Assembly: GCA_947685225.1 (NCBI GenBank)
Contig: CANTUV010000010.1
Location: 6,324,001-6,388,000 of the forward strand
Length of the DNA: 64,000 nt
Reading direction: 5' to 3'
Source: Garcia nutans
Taxonomy: Eukaryota > Streptophyta > Magnoliopsida > Malpighiales > Euphorbiaceae
Position numbers and translations under genes: made by a program
Shown: positions 25,027 to 36,700 of the stretch, piece after piece
Layout of the letters: every line of letters starts with the position of its first letter
Numbering within the stretch: position 1 is the stretch's first letter
Notes under the pieces: generated by a model
What the model was told of the DNA's origin: nothing
The model's input: only the letters and a program-made list of their open reading frames with translations
The model's database searches: none

Positions 25027-25551
25027 GAGTTGTATTTAACAGTAACATTACTGTTTAATATTGCAGTGGAGATGGGAAAGTGCCGTTCTTGGCTTTTGCT
25101 TTCTTTTCTTCCTCCTCAGTGCCAGATACTTCGTAAGTATTAATTTATAAACTTAATTCTCTCTTATTTTCAAACTTAGTATTATAATGTTAGTCGCAGT
25201 CAAAAAAGCTTTGAAAGTAACTGAAAATAATGCAAATGAAGGAAATAAATTTATTTAGTGAAAAAGGCCACAACTTTCCACCTGTATTAGTTAGCATTAA
25301 TTTTAATTAATTAATTAACGTTAATTACTGTATATGTGCTGTTGTAGTCACTAACCTTTTTCACTTATATCTCTTCCAAAGTCTAACCGGCCACGACTAT
25401 TCCTTAATTATATATATTGATATTGATATTAATTATTAAATAACACTACTCCCTTCAAGTCCTAAATTTCAACATAACACTTAAATGCTTTTGTTAATTA
25501 AGTATTGAAGTGTGATTTTTTTATTAGTTGGTATATATTTATACCCACTTG

Positions 25552-25728
25552 CAGTGACGGAGCCAGCTGCTCCGGGAGAAAGGGAGGCTGAAGAAGTGAA
25601 GAGAGGCTGAGGCACAGAGCCTCCATTTTTGTTGCTCCGGTCGCTAAAAAAGTTCTCTTATAAATAAACGTCCGACGGCCGACTAGAAATTTTCAACTCC
25701 CACACGATCCCACCTATCTCCGCCGCTG
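25552..25728. mobile_element. 177 bp hAT-type MITE in SULTR3 intron 4
   Basis: It begins CAGTGACGGAGCC and ends, reverse complemented, CAGCGGCGGAGAT. A perfect 8 bp target duplication CCCACTTG flanks it (25544-25551 and 25729-25736). The termini resemble those of the larger element in exon 3, so the two are probably related families mobilised by similar transposases. It has no coding capacity. As an intron insertion it may be harmless. Confidence 0.9.
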
Positions 25729-28522
25729 CCCACTTGGCTGACTTCATGTAGATGAATTTCATTCTTTGCTATATAGCATCTTTTTCTTTCGTGCCAATGA
25801 ATAATTTTACATATATATATATATAAAGCCTATGATTAAATACTTTATGATTAATTTGTAATTAAAAGTCGAGCAAGAAAAGACCAAAGTTCTTTTGGGT
25901 ATCAGCAATGGCAACATTGACATCTGTTATTTTGGGAAGTCTTCTCGTTTATCTCGCCCATGCTGAGAGACATGGAGTTCAAGTCGTAAGCATTCCCTTA
26001 AATTCTCAATGCATTAAAATTTTCTCTTTACAGATATATATACTATTTTATAATAACTATCAGGAATTATATTTTTAGAATTTCAATTGTTACAAATTTT
26101 AATTTAACAGTATCAGAATCCTTTATAAAACTAATTATTAATTAAACATTATATTATTATATTTACAGAGTCTAAATCAATAAATTTAAAATTAATTAAC
26201 TTAATTGATTTAATTCCAACTGATTTTAAAATATTCTTTTTTTAAAAATCAAAATAAAAATTTGAGTAGTGTGAGTGTATTCACTTTTTTTTTTTTATCA
26301 GAAAAAGGTTCATTTTATGAGTGGTTAATTTTTAGGCCGTTTTGATATTTATGAGGGCCGATCAAATATCAGATAATTGATTTAAGCTTTCCACTTCCTT
26401 AAAATGGGGCCCTTGATAATAATTATAGCAGTAGTACTAGTAGCTCTAGGCTCTGTGGTCTGTGGTCTGTTGTACAATGTGCAATGCTGAGTGGACCCCT
26501 CAATCATGTATTTCCTGGACCCTTGCTGTACTCAATCTTTTCTCTAGGGCTTGAATTTGAATGGCCAGGACTCATTGTGAAGTTTTGGATTATAGTGATT
26601 GGTTGGGTTGTGATGTGGTGGATGCGGATGTAAAATTCTTACGCAGATTGGAAACCTGAAGAAAGGGTTAAATCCACCGTCGTCTGGGGATTTAGTGTTC
26701 GTGTCTCCTTATCTGACGACAGCAATCAAAACTGGCATCATCACTGGCGTCATTGCTCTTGCTGTATGTACCCTGTCATCTTTCTGCCATAGATATGAGT
26801 ACACTGGATTAATTATATATATATATTTATCCATTTTATTATCGACATTAATTTGTTTAATTAAATTAATTACAGGAAGGAATAGCAGTAGCAAGAAGTT
26901 TTGCAATGTTCAAGAATTACAATATAGATGGAAACAAAGAGATGATTGCTATTGGGACAATGAATATTGTAGGCTCTTGCACTTCTTGCTACTTAACAAC
27001 AGGTATTTTTTTAATTATTAAATTATTTTAATTTTAAGATAAATAGATTAAAATATTTTATTCTAGAACTGCGTGCGAGTAATAATCAGATTCAGAGAGC
27101 TAATAAAAAAATTGAATTGATCAATGAAATTTCAGGGCCATTTTCGCGATCGGCAGTGAACTTCAATGCAGGATGCAAAACTGCAGTATCAAACATAGTT
27201 ATGGCATTGGCTGTAATGGTAACACTGTTGCTGTTGACCCCATTGTTCCATTACACTCCACTAGTGGTATTGTCTGCAATTATCATCTCTTCTATGCTTG
27301 GCCTCATCGATTATCAAGCAGCACTCCATCTATGGAATGTTGACAGGTTCGATTTTATAGTCTGTATAAGCGCCTATTTGGGTGTGGTTTTTGCCAGTGT
27401 TGAGATTGGACTGGTCATAGCGGTACGTATATATTTTATATAAATGTTCTCTAGTTGATTTTTGCTCGAGTAAAGTAATACTCTTATATGCACGCAACGT
27501 GTTTGTGAAAATGTGTAGGTGGCAATTTCTTTGCTGAGAGTGCTTCTGTTTGTTGCAAGACCGAAAAATTTTGTTCTTGGAAATGTTCCAGATTCGATGA
27601 TATACAGAAATGTTGAGCAATACCCAAATGCAAATACTGTTCCTAGTTCTTATACTTGAGATTGATGCTCCCATTTACTTTACCAATTCAGGTTACCTAA
27701 GAGAGAGGTATATATATACGTACATAATTAGGTCTCATGAAAAAAGAAAAAAACCTTTGTGCATTTTTACAATTTTTCTAAAAAAACTTTTAATTTACGC
27801 GTGAAGTTTTGGATCTTTTTAAGTGATTAAACCTATTAGTCAATTGTTAAAACTTCATATATATGTATTATTTTACAACTATCAACTTGCCATAAGGATT
27901 GCTCTTGTGAACAATGATAAAAACAGGATCTCAAGGTGGATTGATGAAGAGGAAGACAAGTTAAAATCGTTAGGGGAAACCAGCCTGCAGTATGTTATTC
28001 TAGACATGGGAGGTAAGTAAATAAGTAATTCATTAGCAAATGCAAGCAATTTGTTTCTATTGAACATCATGGTCTAAAAAATTAAAGAAAGGCAAAAATT
28101 ACCCTTTGGCTTTTGCTAATTATGCTCTATTCTTGTTCTGAAGCTGTTGGTAACATTGACACAAGTGGAATAAGCATGCTTGAGAAAGTCAAGAAAATTA
28201 CTGATAGAAGGGCAATCAAGGTATATATATGCCATCCCCTTTCCATAATTAAAGATTTTCTTTATTTTGACGAATTGTTTGCTTTTATGCGTATATGCAT
28301 TTTTTAATTCCTTCTTCTGATCAAATCTTATATTAGCTTGTACTGACAAACCCTGGATCGGAGGTGATGAAGAAGCTAAACAAGTCCAAGTTTATAGAGA
28401 ACTTTGGTCAAGAATGGATCTTTTTGACAGTAGGAGAAGCTGTGAGAGCATGCAATTTCATGCTTCACACATGCAAACCAAACCCGACAAAAGAAGAAAC
28501 TCAGGCATATAACGATGTCTAA

Positions 28523-29149
28523 GCTATAGCTTTTTAATTTAGATACATGAGCAGAAAGCAAGAGTTTTGTTTCACACACACACACACACATATAGGCGGT
28601 ATGTTGTGCAAATTAACTAGGATGGAATTAGCATATGCATCAGGAAATGAAGCACAAGTTAATCCTATGCTTCTTAGATAGAAGTTGGAGGTTTTTTTTT
28701 TCTTCCAACAATGTATAATTTAGCTGTACAATTTGCTTCCTTATACATGAAATCTCCATTGTAGGGCTTTTTTGGGCTCAAAAAAAGAAAAGAAATTGTT
28801 ATTACTAATTAATTGATGGACTCCAATTTGACCTGTTATAAGTAACTTTAAACAATTAATCAATTTTAGAAATTTCAATTAACTTGAATTGACATTTAAA
28901 AAATTAAATTAATAATATTGTATAATAATTGTAAAAATTATAACTGTTATAAGTAACCTTTTTTTTTTAAATTTTCAATTCTTAATATATAAATTTATTT
29001 TGAATTTTATACAGTTTTATAGTTATATTTTATATTTTCTTATCAGTTTTATCATAAGTTAAAATTTTAGCTGTAATTAGACCAAAAGAATAATTATAAG
29101 AAAAACTCATTAATATTAAACGGGTGAAGTTTTCTTACTTCTTTTATGA
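28523..29149. other. 3' flank of SULTR3, AT-rich
   Basis: Contains the transporter 3' untranslated region, with a (CA)n tract at about 28574-28590, then A/T-rich sequence with no gene. No distinct polyadenylation signal could be chosen among the many A-rich words. Confidence 0.5.
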
Positions 29150-30236
29150 AATTCATTTCTAGTTAGTGCTCCATGAGAACATACTTTGATATTCGTTGAC
29201 GAAATTCATTTCTTTTCCCCGAATTACTTGATTTTTGGAACTGTCAGAAAGTACCATTGGCCCATAGGGGAAATTCCAGAAATAAAGGCTTCTTTGCGAA
29301 GGCCCAATTAGCGAGTGGGACCAGAGATAGGCCTTTAGGACATTTTCTTTATTAAGAGCAATCCGATTAGTTACAAGGCTTTCGCTTCCTCGAGGATGTA
29401 GGACTTACTACGAGTAGTTGCGGTGGGCATGAAGCAGAACATCGGAATGGACTACTTAGTCTGTCTTACGCAAGGGATGAAGTCTAGGGCTAGAAAAGAA
29501 AGTTTTTACTTATAAGATCGCCTAGGCCATGCCCTTATTATCCCATTCTTTAGGAATCGAGCAAAGCTTTTTATTACAACTAGTTATAGTGACATCCAAA
29601 AGCGGGATCCAATCCAAGGCCTTCCACCACTTGTACTTCTTCCTATCCCGCCTTCAATCTTAAATGAAAGAGAAGGGAAGGCTGAGTGCGGTTGAATGAG
29701 TACGATGGCTTAGTTGTATAGAAAAAGGGAAAGAGGGCTAATGGAATGAGTAGCTATCATATCGAAAGTCAAGTATGGAAAGGAAATCTTGAATTCTTCG
29801 TCCTTCTTTCTTTCGAGATATAGCATGTCTGCCGTGGACCTATCTTCATTCCTATTATCATTCTCTTAGAGAGTGGGCTTCGCCCTTATTAAGAGATTAG
29901 TAAAGCATCCCTCTACCTTCCATCGGCGGGCCGGTGATCTAATAGCGTAGAAAGAAGTGAGTCTCAGTGAGGACTTCTCCTTCCCCGTCCGCTATTCATG
30001 CTTGGTAAATAGACAAATTTGCTTGGGTAAGGGCTTTCTTCTACTGTTATAGGGCTGAAGTGAAGGCCTTCTCCTTCATTCTTTGCTTCTTTGATAGTGC
30101 TTTCTTTTGAGTGAAGGCAGCATAAGCGCATTGGTCACATAGGCTTGAACTGTTCGTGTCCTATTCAGTCAATTCCTTGTTTAGTCTTGTCCCACTAATC
30201 GGCCTTGCTAGTGTGCGAATCCCGTAGCCTCTTCTG
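29150..30236. other. Probable mitochondrial DNA insertion (NUMT)
   Basis: Base composition changes abruptly: this block has balanced A, C, G and T, while both flanks are strongly AT-rich. Word use (cttcgccc, gaaagaagtgagtc, ccttcttcct, ggcgggccggtgatct) has the character of plant mitochondrial intergenic DNA. No open reading frame or complete tRNA is seen. The right edge falls near tcttctgcccataat and the left near tactttgatattcgttg. The call rests on composition and style, not on an alignment; a plastid or nuclear repeat origin is possible. Confidence 0.55.
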
Positions 30237-30852
30237 CCCATAATAATTTAATTTCTAGAAAATAATTTTAAACAATCACTTAAAAGATGATTCTCTCTTT
30301 TCTCTATATTCAGGGACGGAAAACAAACAAAAACGTTCAATAAATTGATTGCATTCGTAAGGTCATTTTGTTTTTTTATATATAGAAATGAATTAGTATA
30401 AAGTTATTTTTTATATTATTTAGTAACATCGGATATAATACTCAAACCCTAGCATTCTTCGTTTTTTAAAAAATTTTAACAAATTAATTCTTTAAAAAAA
30501 TTAGCATATTCAATGGAATAAATTTGAAAACATTAAAATGAAAAAAAAATGCTTCTTATATTATCTTTTTTCTCAAAATAGAAAAATTATTCTTTTTAGA
30601 ACGGCACCGTATTAGACCTTTGTCCTAAACACGATAGTTTGACACGCGTCTCAGACGATTAGGTTGTCCTTCTCACAACTCTTGCAATTACATACATCTC
30701 TACTTTCCTTCACTTTCTCGGGAAAACATTTTCTGAGAAAATCATTTTAATCTATCTTTGTCGTTTGATCTTTGTTTTCTTTACTGGCCATAGACCACAT
30801 TGGTACTAAATTTTCCCATTCAATAATCTGTTGAAAATATATCTTCTGTCAC

Positions 30853-32557
30853 ATGGCTCCTCCTAAGAAATCCAAGAAAAGCAAAAAAGCTTCGAAGAAA
30901 CTGAAGAAGAAACAGAAAAACAAAGGCAAAAGCTTAAGCGTAGCTCCAATTGACCCACAAGCCACTGACTCCGATTGGTGGGACAGTTTCTGGCGCAAAA
31001 ATTCTTCATCCTCAGGTCTCTTCTTTCTCTCACTCACGGTAACACAATTTTTATTTGACTTATATTAAATTTAAACGTTGTTTATTTACTTATTCTTGTC
31101 TGATTTTTATGATTCGTTTCCATTGGTCCATGAATCTTGACTTCGGCATTTTACTGTTGCTGGGTTTTTGTCATTTCTATTATTGATTCTGCAAATGCGC
31201 TTATAATACACGAAATTTGCTTTTGCTTTGTTAATTTTAGTGATTGAGTTCATAGTTAATTTTTATTTTTGTGCGACTGTAATTTGGAGATAAATCGAAG
31301 GGATTCAGAATTTTAGTGGGTTTAATTTGAGGTTATAAAAATAATTTGCTTACGATCTTGAAAGTTAGCAATTTTGGAAATTATCAAAGCCGAAACTATA
31401 GTGGTTTTGAGGATATTAAATATAGTAGATTTTGGGATTGAAATTCTGTATTTTGCTGTTCAGTTTGTATTTTTAATTGAACATTTGAATTTAACCTTGT
31501 AGATGCTTCAATACCATCTGATGAGCAAGAAGCATTCAAGTATTTCTTCAGGGTCTCAAAGAAGACTTTTGAATGCATTTGTTCCCTAGTAAGAGAAGAT
31601 CTTATCTCAAGGCCACCGTCAGGGCTCATCAACATCGAGGGAAGGCTTCTTAGTGTCGAGAAACAGGTGGCAATTGCTCTGAGAAGGTTGGCTTCTGGTG
31701 AGTCTCAAGTGTCAGTCGGGGCTGCCTTTGGTGTTGGCCAGTCTACTGTCTCTCAAGTGACTTGGAGATTTATTGAAGCATTGGAAGAACGGGCCAAGCA
31801 TCATCTAAAATGGCCTGATTCCAGTAGAATGGAGGAAATTAAGTCCAAATTTGAAGCATTGTTTGGATTGCCAAATTGTTGTGGATCTATTGATGCAACA
31901 CACATCATTATGACCCTGCCAGCGGTTGAAACCTCAGATGATTGGTGTGATCAAGAGAGCAATTACAGTATGTTCTTGCAGGGGATTGTTGACCACGAGA
32001 TGAGATTTCTTAATATTGTGACGGGTTGGCCTGGGGGCATGACAGTGTCAAGACTATTGAAATGTTCTGGATTTTTTAAACTCTCTGAGAATGGAGAACG
32101 TTTGAATGGAAATTTAAGAAGATTATCTGAAGGAGTGGAGATTAGAGAATATATTGTTGGTGGGGTTAGCTATCCTCTTCTTCCATGGCTTCTAACTCCT
32201 GATGGAAGTGATGGACAATCGGATTCAACATCCACTTTCAATAGGATGCATGAGGCAGCAAGGTTGCTTGCTGTGAAGTCATTCTTGCAGTTAAAGGGTA
32301 GTTGGAGAATCCTTAACAAGGTTATGTGGAGACCAGATAAAAGGAAATTACCGAGTATTATCTTGGTCTGCTGTTTACTCCACAATATTATAATTGACAA
32401 TGGAGATCAGTTGCATCCTGATGTTGTTTTGTCTGGTCATCATGACACTGGTTATGGAGAACAATGCTGTAAGCAAGTTGATCCAATGGGAAGAACCTTG
32501 AGAGAGAATCTGGCGAACTACTTTCAGCATACCAGAGAGAAATCTCTATCAAAGTAG
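30853..32557 (+). CDS. ALP1: ALP1, domesticated Harbinger transposase
   Basis: ALP1 derives from a PIF/Harbinger transposase and, in Arabidopsis, is reported to associate with the PRC2 chromatin complex. Exon 1 (30853-31015) encodes a very lysine-rich start (MAPPKKSKKSKKASKKLKKK) and DSDWWDSFWRKN. The intron joins in phase to exon 2 (31503-32557), which contains the transposase-fold domain: FGVGQSTVSQVTWRF, GLPNCCGSIDATHI, DDWCDQESNYSMFLQG, VDHEMRFLNIVTGWPGG, GGVSYPLLPWLLTP, LKGSWRILNKVMWRPD and CCLLHNIIIDNGD. The first two acidic positions of the DDE triad (SIDATH, VDHEMRF) remain. The third, normally in an ER-F-LKGRWRIL context, is AVKSF here and lacks the acidic residue. The gene is intact, has an intron, and shows no terminal inverted repeats, all consistent with a host gene. 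Confidence 0.92.
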
Positions 32558-33772
32558 TCAAATATACCATCTTTCTTTCTGGAGATTATTTTGTTGCTCC
32601 AATTTTAGCAACACAAATGAAATTCTCGAGTCATAATACTAAATTCCCAATTTATATTGATGCTTAGTTTGATCTTGGTCGTTTGAGAATCCTCAAAACT
32701 AGTTTTCCAGGATTTTGGAGTTTGTAACAGGCCCTTTTCAATGGCATTTCTACCCTTTCAAGTTTTTCTGAGAGTAGATATCATTGAGATATTACTAATT
32801 AAGAATCTAGAGCTAGAATTTGCATGTAGCGGACAAAAGCATCAATGGGTTCTTATCCGGTTCCATGGATGTAACCTAGTTAATAAGCTATGTTGCTGCC
32901 CCTTTTCTTTTCTTTGCTAGAAAATGAAATTGAGCATTTGAGCGTGTTTTTGGAGATTTTGACCTGTATCTCACTTTTATCAAACGACATCAAGTTTCTC
33001 AAAGAACTTGGATAAGCTAAACGACATTAAGTTTATCATAAAATAAGCTAAAACCTGGAATAACAAGACTGAATTTGTATTAATATAAATATAAATATAA
33101 ATACATCAATTACGAAAGAAAAATATAAAGTAAATGATGAGAATTGTAAAAAGCTTAGAAAATTGGCAATTGACAGAAATTGAATGAGCAATGCCTAATC
33201 ATTGTATCGCAACCGAGGTCCAATTCATCTTTGGATCTACAAAGCTCTCTTCGAATTTAGAATGACTGTCCTACTGGCTCTACTTCATCATGGGGTCTCA
33301 TTTCTGAATTTTCTTGGGTGCGTACTTGCCAGACCAAAAACAAATTGAAATCGAAAGAGACAAAAACCTATGCAAGAAACATGTATATCGGTAATTCAAT
33401 TTACCAAACTTCTGTTGATGTTTATATTTTTCTATAGAAAGCTTTTAGTCTAAAAAGAATCAACTTCCAAATAACATTATGTAGTTTCGTACGGCCTTAC
33501 TTTTGTATGGAAACAAAACCAAGTTAAAAAAAAAGAAAGAAAAAAGAAGCACTATTAAAGTAGCTTCTATCAATAAGATGTGACCGGACATGTACAGCAC
33601 GATCTCTAAAACTAAAAGAAGATTGGATAAAAGAAGATTGGATCCTCTTAAGCAAACAAGGGATAATGTTTATATGTCTATGGAAGATTTCCTAGGAAGA
33701 AAATTTTATGCACAAAGCTACTAATTTTAACCTGAACTACACCATTTATATGCCGATGAAAAGTAATTTATC
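32558..33772. other. Intergenic region between convergent ALP1 and NET1D
   Basis: Holds the 3' flanks of two genes that end toward each other. No exon, RNA gene or repeat was recognised. AATAAAT- and ATATAAAT-type words near 33075-33130 could be polyadenylation signals, but none is distinctive. Confidence 0.5.
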
Positions 33773-36700
33773 TCAATCCCCGCTAGTTGGAGGCTGCACG
33801 CATGCACAGAAATGCCTTTTCTTTCTCTTCTGGCTACTAGTTCTTGTCCTGCCATACAGATAGTCTCTTAGTAGAACTCTTGTTTTTCGTTCTGTGATCT
33901 TGGTTTTTCCTTTGCTTTTGTTTTCATCATCAAGTTTCAGTAAAAGAAACTGCAACTTCTGCACCTCCAGCTGCAACCGCCCAATTTTTTCGGACCCTTT
34001 TCTTGCCTGTTCCGAAAATTTTCTCCGTCTGACACTTCCATTCTCATCTGATGCCAAGACAGATTTCTCATCAAGGGACAGGGATTCATCTTCAATGCTC
34101 TTCACTAATTTGCGATTCACATCAAACAACTTCATGATGGCCTCCTCATATTCTTCCAATTGCTCCTTCACACTATCATATTCAATACCTTTCCCTTTTT
34201 TGCTCTTCTCTGTAATCTCCACTTTCCTCCTCAAATCTTGCACAGTGATTTGAAGATTAGTTAATTTTTGTGCATCAGAATCCAACCTTTCCAGAATTTT
34301 CCTCCCATTCACTTCCGGACGAGATCCTGACAATTTCTTTGATATCTCCAACTTATCCACACTAACATCCTTCTCAATCATTGATCCTATGGAAGGATGC
34401 CGCTTCCTGTTGCGCTTCTTCTCAGTTGGTGAAACAGTCGCCTTCTGAGGTTTCCCAACAGTCAGGTCGATGCTGGCATCCTGGTCAGTGGTTTCCCATA
34501 TTTCAAGCATTGGATCATCAGTTTCTACAGTCTCCCTTCTACTGATCCCATATGATGAACACTCAGATATCTGATCAAGCATTATGTCTTTGGTCATCAC
34601 TTCATTCCCCTCTTCAGAGGTTTTGTGTGCGTGTTTCTCAAGCCTGAGATTATTAACAGCCCTAGTCCCCAGTTCCTTATCTTGAGGATCCTGATTCCGA
34701 TGATTCCCTGCTTCAATATCTTGATTTAAACTGCTTCTATATTTCAACTCTTCAATCTGTCTGATTGCAGCTTCAAGTTTGGCACGAGCACTAGAGTTTT
34801 CCAGAATAAATAGTCTTTCCCTTTCCATGACTGCCTCTTCAATAGCTATAATCCTCATTTGCAAATCCTGCAACTCCAAGAGTTCACCCAACTCCTCAGT
34901 CTTTTGTTCTTCATTAATTTCATGGGAGCCTTCAGCATGCACCATCAATTCGGCATCCTGTAATAAGTGGAATATGAACTACGAAATTTTAGATGATATC
35001 CAAAAGGACCAAAACCAGATGGAAAGATATCTTATGGAAGAAATGACAAAAGGAAACTATCCACACAATCGCAGGGCAGCCAATGGAATTCCAGTCAAAA
35101 AGCATATGAGATAAAAACTACTAAGACAGAGTTCAGGTGTGGTAATGTGCAAAAAACATAACAGAGAATCCTCGGTAATGTGCAAAAAACATAACAGAGA
35201 AAATATCCTAGACGCACGAGTTCCTAGGGCTTTTTCGCTTACCAAACAAAAGAAACAAAATTTAGAGCCCCTTCCTCCTTTGCCCTTCTTCTGTGTGTGA
35301 AGCCACAAAGAGGAAACGGGTGTAAAAAAGCAGAGGTTATCAAAGTACTATATTGATGAGAAAATATACGTGCGAATTATAGCTATAATGGACACATAAA
35401 TTGCACATTAGAATGATGCTTTTTAATAGCTATCCACGTAATGATAGATATTCTTGTAGAACACGCAACTGCTATTCTATATAACTCAAAAGAGAATGTG
35501 CATCAGTTAAGGATTCAGAATCTAATAAAATAAGATTTACCTTTGCTTCCTCATCGACATGAACTGCTGCTTGTGAGACAGTACAATTCTCTAGTGATGT
35601 TATAGAATCCCTCAAAAAAATGAAACCTGGGACAAACGATGTCATCTGAGACTTTAATTCTTCATTTTCACGTTCCAAGGTGCTAGCTCTTTCTTTCAGT
35701 TGGTCAATCTCAATAGCTTTTGAATAATTGCTGTTTTCAAGGCTCTCACATACCTCACCAAGATCATAAACCTTTCCATCAAAAAGTGCTTGTTGGACAG
35801 CAGATATCTGCAGTTCACCAAAAAGTGCAGCAGCCTGAGACTCCCACTGCTCAATCTCATCTCTTCCTTTTCGTACATCATAAGTCAAACTTTCCTCCCT
35901 GCTCTTAGCTTCTAAAAGTTCTCCATTCAATTTCGCCACTTCAATCTCCAGTTCCTGTTTTGTTTCGCGGATACATTTTACCTCGTTACTTTGTTGGTCA
36001 CAATCTTCACATAGTTTGATGATCTTCTTTTCTTGATCTGCTTGTATCAACTGAACCTCATCATACTTGTACTTCAGATCCTCCACCATTTTATGCAACT
36101 CTCTTTTCTCATCCTGCACTACATCAAGCTCTAATAACTTTTCCTCCATTATCTTCATCTTCTCATTAAGGCCATTATTAACATGATGAAGTTTACCAAG
36201 AATTTTGTTGACCTCTTCTATTTCCAAAAAGTTTGCAGAGATGATATCTCTGAAAAGTAGAGAAAGGGTATTTAGAGATACTGTTTCAGTAAAAATGGCA
36301 AAATTCTCATCTTCTAAATTACATTTCTCCTCTTCCAGGTTTGATATTGACTTCATTAAGGATCTTTGTTCATCAATCACTTTGCAATTCTCTTCCTGTA
36401 AATTCTGGTAATCCCCTTGCAAGTCTAAGAGCTGCCTGTGCAGACTCTTTAGCTCAAGCTTCCAAACTTCCTCTCTGTGGTCTCCCTCCACTATCTTAAA
36501 TCTCAATTCTTCATTCATCTCAGCAAGTTTTTGGTTCTCACCATGCAAAACCAAGAACTTCTCAGACCTAAATGCAAACTCCTGATCAAGAGTGCTTTTA
36601 GCTGCCACAAGATTTACTACATCCAGTTGCAGTTGCCCAATCAGAGTAACTAGAACCGAATTCTCAATGATCAACTGTTGATTTTCATCTCGCATTACGA

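Larger units (their letters stand above)
22229..28522 (+). pseudogene. SULTR3: SULTR3-type sulfate transporter, interrupted and frameshifted
   Basis: Group 3 SULTR proteins are 12-helix SLC26-type transporters with a C-terminal STAS domain. Exons: 22229-22571, 22736-22943, 23049-23773, 25067-25132, 25869-25985, 26647-26763, 26876-27002, 27136-27422, 27519-27707, 27927-28012, 28144-28220, 28337-28522. The start reads MDNADYVHPS; later blocks include PPPQPFFKSL, ISYAKLANLPPILGLYSSF, GSSRDLAVGT, MFKNYNIDGNKEM and GPFSRSAVNFNAGCKT. The STAS part has GNIDTSG and the end TKEETQAYNDV. Exon 3 carries a 545 bp hAT insertion (23178-23722) that brings in stops. Exon 9 has a frame shift near 27645, where VPS...LILEIDAP needs two more bases. 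With the insertion removed the coding length is 1975 bases, one more than a multiple of three, agreeing with that shift. SULTR3;1 or 3;2 is the closest match by memory. Confidence 0.9.

Noticed and set aside
30180..30236. tRNA 3' half suggested by gtgcgaatcccg at the edge of the mitochondrial-like block
   Set aside because: No matching 5' half or acceptor stem could be found.
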